NCBI RefSeq assembly: GCF_003795145.1
Contig: NZ_CP027786.1
Coordinates: 1,178,001 to 1,242,000 of the forward strand
DNA: 64,000 nt
Reading direction: 5' to 3'
Source of the DNA: Tetragenococcus koreensis
GTDB lineage: Bacteria > Bacillota > Bacilli > Lactobacillales > Enterococcaceae
Shown here: positions 37,829 through 46,008 of the stretch, in pieces
Layout: each line of letters starts with the position of its first letter
Numbering within the stretch: the first letter of the stretch is position 1
The notes under the pieces: generated by a model
Databases searched by the model: none
Told to the model about the DNA's origin: nothing
Seen by the model: the letters and a program-made list of their open reading frames with translations, nothing else
Made by a program: the position numbers and the translations under genes

Positions 37829-37992
37829 TTTCAATTCCTCCTTTGCAAAAAAGAACAATTATAAAGAGCTCTTACAACGCCTCACAAGTTTATTATGTAC
37901 AGTATATACTTATCAGAATAAAATACATTAAGATGAATGTATCATTTTTTGTTAAATACTTCTACAAAAGAGATGGGCAACTTTGCTAACTT

Positions 37993-38349
37993 TTAATACA
38001 CAGTGATTTGTAAATCTTTAAAGAACCCTTCTGTGCCAACATCGACCCAAAGTCCTAAAGCACCCTTATTATGTTCCCCATGCTTTAAATCATTTACTAT
38101 CAGTACAGGTTGTTTAGCATGGTTTAAATAAAGCTTTGCACTGCGACCTTCTACTTCAATTTTCATGTCTATCCATTCATCCAATCCAATATCAGCATAG
38201 CTTTCGTATTCTCCTGGACTTTCTTTATGGTTAATGGCAAATCCTACAACTTTGACTAAGGACCAACCTTCCTTGATTCTAGGCGTCTTTACTTCTGTAT
38301 AAATTAATTGTTCAGTGCCACCTGCTTCGTACACGACGATCGCTTTCAT
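37993..38349 (-). pseudogene. chimeric frame: alcohol dehydrogenase N-terminus fused to a LamG/DUF1080-like C-terminus
   Basis: Residues 1-43 (MKAIVVYEAGGTEQLIYTEV, IKEGWSLVKVVGFAINHKE) are the start of an MDR/quinone oxidoreductase. From about 44 the sequence changes to WIDMKIEVEGRSAKLYLNHA and GALGLWVDVGTEGFFKDLQI, the last strands of a concanavalin-like beta-sandwich as in DUF1080 or LamG proteins. A deletion that joined two genes in frame explains it. The ribosome site of the first gene is kept, so a product is possible, but neither domain is complete. Confidence 0.7.
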
Positions 38350-38390
38350 AAACTATTCCTCCAAATTTGATAGACTGGGCCAGATATTGC

Positions 38391-38822
38391 TTAAATATTC
38401 GATAAGTGTAATATAGGATACGGTCTGTTTTGATCATCTGTCTGAGAACGAGCAGAAATGTGGAAACCATTTTTTAAATAAAATTTCTCAGCCACAGTAT
38501 TTTGTTCATTTACATCAACACTAGTAATGCCATATCTTGTGATTAATTCTTGCAAAATAGCTGTTCCATAACCTTTAGCTGTAAATTGGGGATCGATAAA
38601 AAGCATCTCCAAATGATTTTCGTTTTGCCCGCTAAAAGCTAGCAAGTTACCCCCATCATACCAAAGGTGAATATCTAAAAAAGGAAAATAACTTGGAATT
38701 TCTTCCCGAATTTGATTTTTATCTTCTTGCTTTAAAAAATCATGAGTCGCGGTAACGCTTCTATCCCATAATTCAATGATTTGTTGCTCATCTTGTTTGG
38801 TGGCAGTTTTATTGGTTAACAT
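38391..38822 (-). CDS. GNAT family N-acetyltransferase (YjaB-like)
   Basis: A 143-residue acetyltransferase: ELWDRSVTATHDFLKQED near the start and the acetyl-CoA loop FTAKGYGTAILQEL near residue 84, then AEKFYLKNGF near 115. It is of the same subtype as the gene at 27564. AAGGAG precedes the ATG. Substrate unknown. Confidence 0.87.
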   Translation of the reverse strand: MLTNKTATKQDEQQIIELWDRSVTATHDFLKQEDKNQIREEIPSYFPFLDIHLWYDGGNLLAFSGQNENHLEMLFIDPQFTAKGYGTAILQELITRYGITSVDVNEQNTVAEKFYLKNGFHISARSQTDDQNRPYPILHLSNI

Positions 38823-39011
38823 ATTTTCTCCTTAAAGGCAATTTTATAGTACGTAGGCAAGATGCTTCTTTTAGCTATTATCGGACATTGCTATTAAACA
38901 GTTTTGACCTATCCTTACAGTAAAGTTATAAAAACAACTCTTTTTTATTTTAACATCTAGCTTTCAAGACGCACATCTTTAAAACTTTCGTTTACTCTCA
39001 TATCAATAAAA

Positions 39012-39044
39012 AAAGAGACCCCCAATATATGGAAGCCTCTTACA
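39012..39044 (-). terminator. terminator of nrdHEF
   Basis: On the minus strand AGAGGCTTCC pairs with GGGGGTCTCT (with G-T pairs), and a run of T follows, just after the nrdF stop. Confidence 0.75.
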
Positions 39045-39047
39045 TGG

Positions 39048-40013
39048 TTATTCTAATCCAATTAAATAATCGTCATCGCTCATCGCTTCAACGTTCCCTA
39101 AAAGATAACCATTCCCAACTTGTGAGAAGAAATCATGGTTGCTGGTACCTGTCGAGATCCCATTCATAACGATTGGGTTAACATCATTGGCGCCATCAGG
39201 GAATAGCGGGTCTTGCCCCATATTCATTAATGCTTTGTTGGCGTTGTACCGTAAGAAAGTTTTGACTTCTTCTGTCCAACCAATGTCGTCATAAAGTTGT
39301 TCTGTATAACATTCTTCATTTTCATATAATTCATAAAGAAGATCATACATCCAATTTTTCAACTCTTCTTGTTCTTCTTCAGATAATTCATTGAAGCCTA
39401 GTTGGAATTTATAGCCAATATACGTTCCATGAACGGATTCATCGCGGATGATTAACTTAATAATTTCAGCGACATTTGCTAATTTGTTATTTCCTAGATA
39501 ATACAACGGTGTGTAAAATCCGGAATAGAAAAGGAACGTTTCTAAAAAGACACTCGCAATCTTTTTTTGTAAAGGTGTGCCGTTTTTATAAATTTCATTA
39601 ATACGTTCTGCTTTTCTTTGTAAATAGACATTGGTATTTGTCCATTCAAAGATATCATTGATTTCAGTTTTCGTATTTAAAGTACTGAAAATAGAAGAAT
39701 AACTTTTAGCATGGACAGACTCCATAAATTGAATGTTGTTTAAGACCGCTTCTTCATGAGGAGTCCGAGCGTCTTCTCTAAGACGCTCCATCCCACTTTC
39801 TGATTGCACGGTATCTAAAAGAGTCAAGCCACCGAATACATAACCAACCAGTTGTTTTTCTTGTTCACTTAAGCTGCGCCAGTCATCTAGATCGTTAGAC
39901 AGAGGAATCCGCGTATCCAGCCAAAATTGTTCGGTTAATTTTTCCCATGTTGATTTATCGATTATATCTTCGATTTCATTCCAATTAATGGCTTCATAAT
40001 AAGTGTTTGCCAT
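39048..40013 (-). CDS. nrdF: class Ib ribonucleotide reductase beta subunit
   Basis: Holds the dimetal-tyrosyl radical cofactor used by NrdE. About 321 residues. Metal ligands are readable: Glu in VQSESGMERL region, Glu/His in IQFMESVHAKSYSSIF (E101, H104 approximately), and Glu/His in IIRDESVHGTYIGYK near 195. The start is ATG at 40013 (MANTYYEAINW) with AGGAGG 8 nt upstream. It lies 26 bp after nrdE. No nrdI flavodoxin gene, which normally helps to assemble the Mn cofactor, is seen here. Confidence 0.96.
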   Translation of the reverse strand: MANTYYEAINWNEIEDIIDKSTWEKLTEQFWLDTRIPLSNDLDDWRSLSEQEKQLVGYVFGGLTLLDTVQSESGMERLREDARTPHEEAVLNNIQFMESVHAKSYSSIFSTLNTKTEINDIFEWTNTNVYLQRKAERINEIYKNGTPLQKKIASVFLETFLFYSGFYTPLYYLGNNKLANVAEIIKLIIRDESVHGTYIGYKFQLGFNELSEEEQEELKNWMYDLLYELYENEECYTEQLYDDIGWTEEVKTFLRYNANKALMNMGQDPLFPDGANDVNPIVMNGISTGTSNHDFFSQVGNGYLLGNVEAMSDDDYLIGLE

Positions 40014-40039
40014 TTTTTGCGCCTCCTTGTTTGCCACGT

Positions 40040-42202
40040 TTAGATGACACAGCTTTCACATTGATTGCTGCCGATTTCTTCTTCATCTTCAGTAAACGTA
40101 CGTACATAATAAATTGATTTGATGCCCTTATGAAAGGCGTAATTTCTTAAAATATTCAAATCACGGGTCGTTTGTTTATTGGTATCAGTCTTCCATTCAT
40201 AAAGTCCTTCTGGAATTTCTGAACGTAAGAATAGCGTTAAACTCATTCCTTGATCCACATGCTTTTGTGCTGCAGCGTAGATATCAATAACTTTACGCAT
40301 ATCCGTATCGTATGCTGATGTATAATAACCAATCGTATCATTATCCAAATGAGCAGCTGGATAATAAATTTTACCAATTTTCTTTTCTTGGCGTTCTTCA
40401 ATCAAACGCGTAATTGGGTGGATACTAGCACTTGTATCATTGATATAAGAAATTGAGCCTGTTGGTGCAACTGCTAAACGGTTTTGATGATACAAGCCGT
40501 GTTTTTGCACTTCATCACTAAGTGCTTGCCAATCTTGGGCACTTGGAATAAAGACACCTTCAAATAAAGACTGCACTTTATCAGATTTGGGTTGTGGAGC
40601 ATTGTCAATATAAGAAGCAAAATAGCTACCATCAGCATAGTCAGACTTTTCAAAGTTGTGGAACGTAACGCCCCGCTCTTTGGCAATATTATTGCTTTCA
40701 ACTAGCGTCCAATAATTTAACAACATGAAATAAAGATCCGTGAATTCAATGGATTCAGGAGAACCATATTCCATATGATTTTTAGCAAAATAACTGTGCA
40801 ACCCCATTGCTCCTAAACCAATCGTATGGTTTAAATGATTCCCATTTTGGATCGTTGGCACGACATCAATGTCAGAAGTATCCGTAACAAAAGTTAAAGC
40901 ACGTGTCATTGCTTGTACCGACTTCCCAAAGTCAGGACTGTCCATTAAGTTACCGATATTGGTCGATCCCAAATTACAACTGATATCAGTACCCAACACT
41001 TCATAATCTTGTTTACCATTAATGACAGAAGGTTTTTGTACCTGCATAATTTCTGAGCATAAGTTACTCATAATAATCTTGCCGTCAATTGGGTTGGCAC
41101 GGTTAGCCGTATCAATATTGATAACATAAGGATAACCCGATTCTTGTTGCAATTTAGAAATTTCATCTTCTAATTCACGCGCACGAATTTTAGTCTTGCG
41201 AATATTTGGGTTATGCACCATACGATCATATTCTTCGGTAATGTCCACATAAGAGAAAGGAACGCCATATTCTTTTTCTACACTGTAAGGACTAAATAAA
41301 TACATGTCTTCATTGTTTTTGGCTAATTCGTAAAATTTATCTGGCACTAGTGTCCCTAAAGAAAGAGTTTTAACCCTTACTTTTTCATCTGCGTTTTCTT
41401 TTTTAGCTGATAGGAAACTGATGATATCTGGATGGAAAACATTCAGATAAACCACACCAGCGCCTTGACGTTGGCCTAATTGATTGGAGTAGCTAAAACT
41501 ATCTTCAAACAATTTCATTACCGGTACCACACCACTAGCAGCACCTTCATAACCTTTAATCGGCGCTCCTGCTTCCCGTAAGTTAGATAATGTAATTCCT
41601 ACACCGCCGCCAATACGAGAAAGTTGTAAAGCAGAGTTAATGCCGCGTCCGATAGAGTTCATATCATCGGTCAGCTGTACTAAAAAGCAAGAAACCAACT
41701 CACCGCCGCGCTTTCTACCTGCGTTTAAGAAAGAAGGCGTCGCTGGTTGATAGCGTTGATGAATCATTTCATCCGCCAAATCAAGCGCTAGCTCTTCATC
41801 CCCATCAGCGAAATATAAAGCATTAATCGCTACTCGATCTTCATAGCTTTCTAGATATTGACTACCATCGTTTGATTTTAACGCATATTGCGAATAAAAC
41901 TTATAAGCAGCCATAAATGAATGAAAATGAAAATCTTGTTCCTTTAAAAAGGCATAGAATTTTTCAAGAAATTCCGGCGTATATTTTTTGATAAATGTTT
42001 CATCTAAAAATTCATTTTCAATTAGATAATTTATTTTATCCGTAGCAGAATCAAATTTCATGGTATTTGGCTCTACGTTTTCTTTGAAGAAAGCGTCTAG
42101 TGCTTCTTGGTCCTTATTTAATGGAATTTGTCCGTTAACTGGACGATTAATTTCATTATTAAGTTTAAAGTAGCTGACGTCTTTTAATGTTTTTAAACTC
42201 AT
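40040..42202 (-). CDS. nrdE: class Ib ribonucleotide reductase alpha subunit
   Basis: The catalytic subunit (720 residues) reducing ribonucleoside diphosphates. The redox pair and radical residues are in GGELVSCFLVQL (Cys near 178) and in NLGSTNIGNL with ISCN (Cys near 388); the C-terminal Cys pair is NQCESCVI. NrdE lacks the N-terminal ATP cone of NrdA, as here. It comes 113 bp after nrdH with a hairpin between. Confidence 0.97.
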   Translation of the reverse strand: MSLKTLKDVSYFKLNNEINRPVNGQIPLNKDQEALDAFFKENVEPNTMKFDSATDKINYLIENEFLDETFIKKYTPEFLEKFYAFLKEQDFHFHSFMAAYKFYSQYALKSNDGSQYLESYEDRVAINALYFADGDEELALDLADEMIHQRYQPATPSFLNAGRKRGGELVSCFLVQLTDDMNSIGRGINSALQLSRIGGGVGITLSNLREAGAPIKGYEGAASGVVPVMKLFEDSFSYSNQLGQRQGAGVVYLNVFHPDIISFLSAKKENADEKVRVKTLSLGTLVPDKFYELAKNNEDMYLFSPYSVEKEYGVPFSYVDITEEYDRMVHNPNIRKTKIRARELEDEISKLQQESGYPYVINIDTANRANPIDGKIIMSNLCSEIMQVQKPSVINGKQDYEVLGTDISCNLGSTNIGNLMDSPDFGKSVQAMTRALTFVTDTSDIDVVPTIQNGNHLNHTIGLGAMGLHSYFAKNHMEYGSPESIEFTDLYFMLLNYWTLVESNNIAKERGVTFHNFEKSDYADGSYFASYIDNAPQPKSDKVQSLFEGVFIPSAQDWQALSDEVQKHGLYHQNRLAVAPTGSISYINDTSASIHPITRLIEERQEKKIGKIYYPAAHLDNDTIGYYTSAYDTDMRKVIDIYAAAQKHVDQGMSLTLFLRSEIPEGLYEWKTDTNKQTTRDLNILRNYAFHKGIKSIYYVRTFTEDEEEIGSNQCESCVI

Positions 42203-42246
42203 GCGTACACAACCTTATCTATAAAAATAATGGGACTAAAACAAAA

Positions 42247-42297
42247 AAGAAGGACTTGCTAGTCAAAAGAGACGGACAAATCCAAGTCTTTTTTTGT
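42247..42297 (-). terminator. hairpin between nrdH and nrdE (possible attenuator)
   Basis: GACTTG (42253-42258) and CAAGTC (42283-42288) form the core stem; A- and T-rich flanks extend it. On the minus strand a T-rich run follows, so part of the transcripts may stop after nrdH. Confidence 0.55.
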
Positions 42298-42315
42298 ATT
42301 TGATCAAAGAATTGC

Positions 42316-42540
42316 TCAGCTTGCTAATTGACGCAATTGATCTGGACGGAATCCAACGACTGTTGTAGCGTCCGATGTAATTACAGGAACACTTTGAAAG
42401 CCTTGTTCTTTTAACCAATCAAGTGCATTGGGTTCATTATCGATATTAACTTCTTCAAAACTAATATTATTTTCAGCTAGGAAGCGTTTTGTCATTTTAC
42501 ATTGCATACAATTATTTTTAGAGAATAGTGTAATATTCAT
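42316..42540 (-). CDS. nrdH: NrdH-redoxin (glutaredoxin-like electron donor)
   Basis: A 74-residue thioredoxin-fold protein with the active site CMQC at residues 11-14, the conserved SVPV near 51 and the terminal GFRPDQLRQL typical of NrdH. It reduces the C-terminal Cys pair of NrdE. GAGGAGG precedes the ATG. First gene of nrdHEF, behind an NrdR-controlled promoter. Confidence 0.95.
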   Translation of the reverse strand: MNITLFSKNNCMQCKMTKRFLAENNISFEEVNIDNEPNALDWLKEQGFQSVPVITSDATTVVGFRPDQLRQLAS

Positions 42541-42580
42541 GGTGATTCCTCCTCGGTATTTCGTTTAATCAACTGTGTCT

Positions 42581-42610
42581 ATCATATAATGAGTGGTTAA
42601 CAAAAGTCAA
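42581..42610 (-). promoter_or_regulatory. nrdHEF promoter
   Basis: On the minus strand TTGACT (42610-42605), an 18-bp spacer and TATGAT (42586-42581) stand 41 bp before the nrdH ATG. Confidence 0.65.
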
Positions 42611-42617
42611 CAACAAA

Positions 42618-42664
42618 ATACCATATCTAGTGTTTGTGAATGTCAAAAACACTAATTGTTGTGT
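42618..42664 (-). promoter_or_regulatory. pair of NrdR boxes
   Basis: Box 1, ATACCATATCTAGTGT (42618-42633), and box 2, ACACTAATTGTTGTGT (42649-42664), resemble the palindromic NrdR box ACACwATATCTAGTGT. They are 31 bp apart start to start, three helical turns, the spacing NrdR normally needs. They lie just upstream of the -35. Confidence 0.82.
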
Positions 42665-42812
42665 TTTATCCACAATTTTTTAAAAGTTTTTTGCTGATAA
42701 ATGAGGAGTTTGCGACGTCTTTTGTACTAAAAAAAGCACGAAAAAATGTTTAAAAAAATCCGATTGTGAAATCCATCTCAATAGGAAAATTTATCTCACT
42801 TTAATAAAAATT

Positions 42813-43247
42813 TTATTCATCCATTTGCTGTTCAAACATCGCTTTACGTTCTTCAAAAGAAACTTCTTTATGGACTTGATGTAACATCCATTGATAACCA
42901 AAAGTATCTGCTACTACTGCATTTGTTACGCCAAAATCAGACATATCAGTTAGCGGCATTAATTCTTGCCAACCATGATCAAGTGCGCGCTGAAAAGTTT
43001 CTTTAATATCAGGAACCATTACATTTAACCAAATTGGTACAATAGTTTCTTGAGGAGCTTGCATTCCAGCTTCAGGATTTTCATCTAGTAGATGAATTCG
43101 CGTACCATAAATCGTAAATACGACTTCATTTTGCCCCTTAGGAAAATCTGTTTTTTCAATTAGTTCTGTCTCAAAAATTTCTTGATAGGTTGCAAAAGCT
43201 TGTAGCGCATCGCTTACAACGATGTCAATTTCTACTCCTGTATACAT
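42813..43247 (-). CDS. VOC superfamily (glyoxalase/PhnB-like) protein
   Basis: A 144-residue protein of one vicinal-oxygen-chelate unit (two beta-alpha-beta-beta-beta modules): VEIDIVVSDALQAFATYQEI at the start, IHLLDENPEAGM near 50 and ADTFGYQWMLHQVHKE near 116. The pattern is PhnB-like, with unknown substrate. The start is ATG at 43247, with GGAGGGAG upstream; 36 residues of upstream frame are AT-rich leader and not supported. Confidence 0.87.
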   Translation of the reverse strand: MYTGVEIDIVVSDALQAFATYQEIFETELIEKTDFPKGQNEVVFTIYGTRIHLLDENPEAGMQAPQETIVPIWLNVMVPDIKETFQRALDHGWQELMPLTDMSDFGVTNAVVADTFGYQWMLHQVHKEVSFEERKAMFEQQMDE

Positions 43248-43397
43248 AATAATAACTCCCTCCGTTTTTTTCTTAATAAGTTTAACATAGTAGATAAACT
43301 TCAACAATTTTTCGCGCGAAAAATAGTGTTTGAAAAATGACAAAGGTTCTTGCATTTTTTTACGCTCAATGATAATATAATGAGGTACTTAAAAAGC

Positions 43398-43470
43398 GGG
43401 CTGTTAGCTCAGTTGGCAGAGCAGTTGACTCTTAATCAACGGGTCGAGGGTTCGAGCCCCCCACAGCCCA
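43398..43470 (+). tRNA. tRNA-Lys (anticodon CTT)
   Basis: A 73-nt cloverleaf: acceptor GGGCTGT with ACAGCCC, D arm GCTCAGTTGGCAGAGC, anticodon arm GTTGA-CTCTTAA-TCAAC with CTT, T loop TTCGAGC, discriminator A; CCA is not encoded. The T stem GAGGG/CCCCC has one A-C mismatch. It decodes AAG. A terminator follows. Confidence 0.93.
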
Positions 43471-43486
43471 TGGGTGCCAAACCCAC

Positions 43487-43544
43487 GAGGAGAAGAATGT
43501 TGGTGCGAAAGCATTTTGAAAACATTTCTTGCTCCTCTTTTTTT
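43487..43544 (+). terminator. terminator of tRNA-Lys
   Basis: GAGGAG-AAGAATGTT (43487-43501) pairs with AACATTTCTTGCTCCTC (43521-43537), followed by a run of T. Confidence 0.85.
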
Positions 43545-43655
43545 GTGATTAAATAATTATCAACTTGTTATTCATGGATTTAGATGGTCTAGAATCCCCA
43601 CAGAAATTTCTTCTATTCTTACGCAGAGGGCTGTGAAGCGTTCAGGTTAGATATA

Positions 43656-45017
43656 TCATTTTTTTCTCATGCCTTGGATTAACATGCCTAGAATAAGGAT
43701 TGATAAAATAACAAAAACGACTAAATTAGTCTGGTAGCCTGCCAATGTTCCTTTCATTAAAGAGACATATTCACCTTGCATTAACCCCATAATTGAAGCA
43801 CTTAAGGCAATACCTAATGAACCAGCATAAGATTGAGCTGTCATATAAATTGAATTTCCATCATCTACCATTGTTCTCGGTAATTTTGATAAGCTAAGTG
43901 TCATTATATTACTATAGCTTAATCCTAAACCGATCATAAAAGACCCATACGTGATTGCTAAAAATTGCGGACTTGGTTTAACTATGACCATTAGAATAAA
44001 GCTAACGAGTATCCATATTGCTCCGCCAAAAATCGGAATTCGTTGCTTTAATTTATCATAGATTATTCCACCGAAAATGGATACTAGCCCATTTACAATG
44101 GCTGCTGGCGTAACTAACAAACCTGCTATCGCCGTATTTTGATTAAACCCCAACTGTAACACATTAGGAATAAGATACGATATACTCAATGACATTAGCT
44201 GCAACAAGAAAAAAGAAAGTAATAGCTGTATAAATCCTCGCTTCTTAAAAATTGTCAAATTAAGTAATGGTTCGCTTTGTTGATTTTCATGTTTTATGAA
44301 GGATATTACAAAAATGACGACTAACCCACCGAGCGCTAATCTCAATAGATTCGAAAAAGAAGACGAAGTGATACTGTTAATCAACAAAAGACCGCTTAAT
44401 AAAACAACTGCTAATCGTATGCCCCCCTTAATATCAAATTGGTTCCTTCCAACTTGAATATCTTGTTCAATGTATTTCTCACCTAATAAGTACGCAATGA
44501 TTATCATTGGAATTAAAAACGCAAAAACGAATTTCCAATGAAAATGTTGCGAAATGAGACCTCCATAAATAGGGCCAACTGCTGGCGCAAATGCGAGTAC
44601 AAGGCTTCCTAATCCCATAAATGTCCCAAGCTGCTTTCTTGGCGCTTGACTGATAATTACCGAAAACATCAATGGTAATACTAATCCATTCGCAACCCCT
44701 TGAATTAGCCTTCCTAAAAGTAGTGTTAAAAAGTTGTTTGAGAGAATGACTAACATTGTTCCAGCGAAAAAACTACCTGTAGCCATACGAAAAAGCGTAA
44801 TAATTTTAAAACGTTTCCTAAAAAAAGCTCCGAAAGGAATAATCACAGTTGAAACTAGCATATATCCACTGGTCAACCATTGAACGACTCCGCTAGAAAT
44901 TTGGAATTGCTGCATTAGTACTGGAAATGTAATATTTAATGCTGTCTCAATCACAATTCCCAAAAAGCTGATGATCCCAAGAGCTAAAATGGCAAAAATT
45001 AAACGTTTATTTTTCAT
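43656..45017 (-). CDS. MFS drug/H+ antiporter, 14-helix (DHA2) type
   Basis: A 453-residue efflux pump with about 14 membrane helices, of the EmrB/QacA type: IVIETALNITFPVLMQQFQI near residue 15 (helix 1), TSGYMLVSTVIIPFG, LGRLIQGVANGLVLPLMF (motif around 105) and the antiporter motif C-like LAFAPAVGPIYGGLIS near 145. The start is ATG at 45017 (MKNKRLIF), with AAGGGG upstream. It is divergent from a Crp/Fnr-type regulator that probably controls it. Substrate unknown. Confidence 0.9.
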   Translation of the reverse strand: MKNKRLIFAILALGIISFLGIVIETALNITFPVLMQQFQISSGVVQWLTSGYMLVSTVIIPFGAFFRKRFKIITLFRMATGSFFAGTMLVILSNNFLTLLLGRLIQGVANGLVLPLMFSVIISQAPRKQLGTFMGLGSLVLAFAPAVGPIYGGLISQHFHWKFVFAFLIPMIIIAYLLGEKYIEQDIQVGRNQFDIKGGIRLAVVLLSGLLLINSITSSSFSNLLRLALGGLVVIFVISFIKHENQQSEPLLNLTIFKKRGFIQLLLSFFLLQLMSLSISYLIPNVLQLGFNQNTAIAGLLVTPAAIVNGLVSIFGGIIYDKLKQRIPIFGGAIWILVSFILMVIVKPSPQFLAITYGSFMIGLGLSYSNIMTLSLSKLPRTMVDDGNSIYMTAQSYAGSLGIALSASIMGLMQGEYVSLMKGTLAGYQTNLVVFVILSILILGMLIQGMRKK

Positions 45018-45161
45018 CAACATTCCCCTTCTTGTTAATGAATAGCACATAAAAATACGTTAAGTCCCTAGCCTATTCTTTTTTAAAGCTATCATTAATT
45101 ACGTGTTCACTTTTTATTGTTCCTCTATTTATAATTATAGTTAATTATGATAAATTAAACA

Positions 45162-45173
45162 GGACATATGTCC
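45162..45173. promoter_or_regulatory. 12-bp palindrome in the divergent MFS/Crp region
   Basis: GGACATATGTCC is a perfect palindrome, set in a weaker wider symmetry (TAAATTAAA left, TTTAATTTA right). It lies 35 bp before the Crp-type gene start and is the best candidate for the regulator's operator. Confidence 0.55.
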
Positions 45174-45207
45174 GCTTTTTAATTTAACCTGTTAGGAGAG
45201 AAATCCT

Positions 45208-45879
45208 TTGAATAACCAAGAATTGAAGCATACCCAACAACTCCTCAATGATATGAATTTGTCTGATATATATACGAACGAGGTTCTCACTCGCTCCATT
45301 TATTTACACTTTACAAATAAGTTACAGGTTATCCATTCAAGTGATCCTCTTGATGCGCTCTTTTTTATTTTAATCGGAAAGGTTTTTGTTACTTCTTATT
45401 CTTCAAATGGTGATAAAGTAATCATAGATAATATGAAATCAGGTGAGTTTTTTGGGGACATTGAGCTTTACAGTGGTAAAGTGTCTTCCTTACATAATAT
45501 CGTTTCTACGCCCAATACAATCATTCTAAAAATTCCTGCAAAAATAGTCAGGAAACAGCTTAATTATCATATTCCTTACTTAAACTTTATGTGCGTTAAA
45601 TTAACAGAGAAGTTAACAAATACTTCCTCTAATTATTCTAAAACTTTACTTTTACCTGCTAAAAATAAACTAGCTCGTTACATCACTGAACAATTTGAAT
45701 TAACGCAACATGATGACATCCCTTTTTCAGTGAAAAGAGTATCGGAAATTTTGGGAATATCTGACAGGCATCTTCGCAGATTAATACAAGAATTAGAAAA
45801 AAACGAATTAATATCCAAAACACGTTCACATTTAAAAATTATAGACCTAAAAACATTGTATAGTTTAGCAAACCTTTAA
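45208..45879 (+). CDS. Crp/Fnr family transcriptional regulator
   Basis: A 223-residue regulator: cyclic-nucleotide-binding-type barrel (about 25-125; ALFFILIGKVFVTSYSSNGD), dimer helix (about 125-150) and winged helix with VSEILGISDRHLRRLIQELE near 185. The barrel lacks the Arg-Ser-Ala set of a cAMP site and there is no N-terminal Cys cluster, so its signal is unknown; YeiL-like proteins are similar. The start is TTG after TTAGGAGAG. Divergent from the MFS pump. Confidence 0.88.
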   Translation: MNNQELKHTQQLLNDMNLSDIYTNEVLTRSIYLHFTNKLQVIHSSDPLDALFFILIGKVFVTSYSSNGDKVIIDNMKSGEFFGDIELYSGKVSSLHNIVSTPNTIILKIPAKIVRKQLNYHIPYLNFMCVKLTEKLTNTSSNYSKTLLLPAKNKLARYITEQFELTQHDDIPFSVKRVSEILGISDRHLRRLIQELEKNELISKTRSHLKIIDLKTLYSLANL

Positions 45880-45901
45880 ATTAACTATAAGTAATAAAAA
45901 A

Positions 45902-45931
45902 AGAAGCATGAAATTTTTCATACTTCTCTTT
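45902..45931 (+). terminator. terminator of the Crp-type gene
   Basis: AGAAGcATGAAA (45902-45913) pairs with TTTCATaCTTCT (45916-45927), followed by CTTT. Confidence 0.75.
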
Positions 45932-46008
45932 ATTACTTTTATCTATTGTTAAATTTATTGGTTTTACTGTACTAGAAAATAGAACTGTATATCAAACAAA
46001 CTTTACAC

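Noticed and set aside
43350-43556. A 68-codon frame across tRNA-Lys
   Set aside because: It reads through the tRNA and its terminator, has no ribosome site and no family resemblance.
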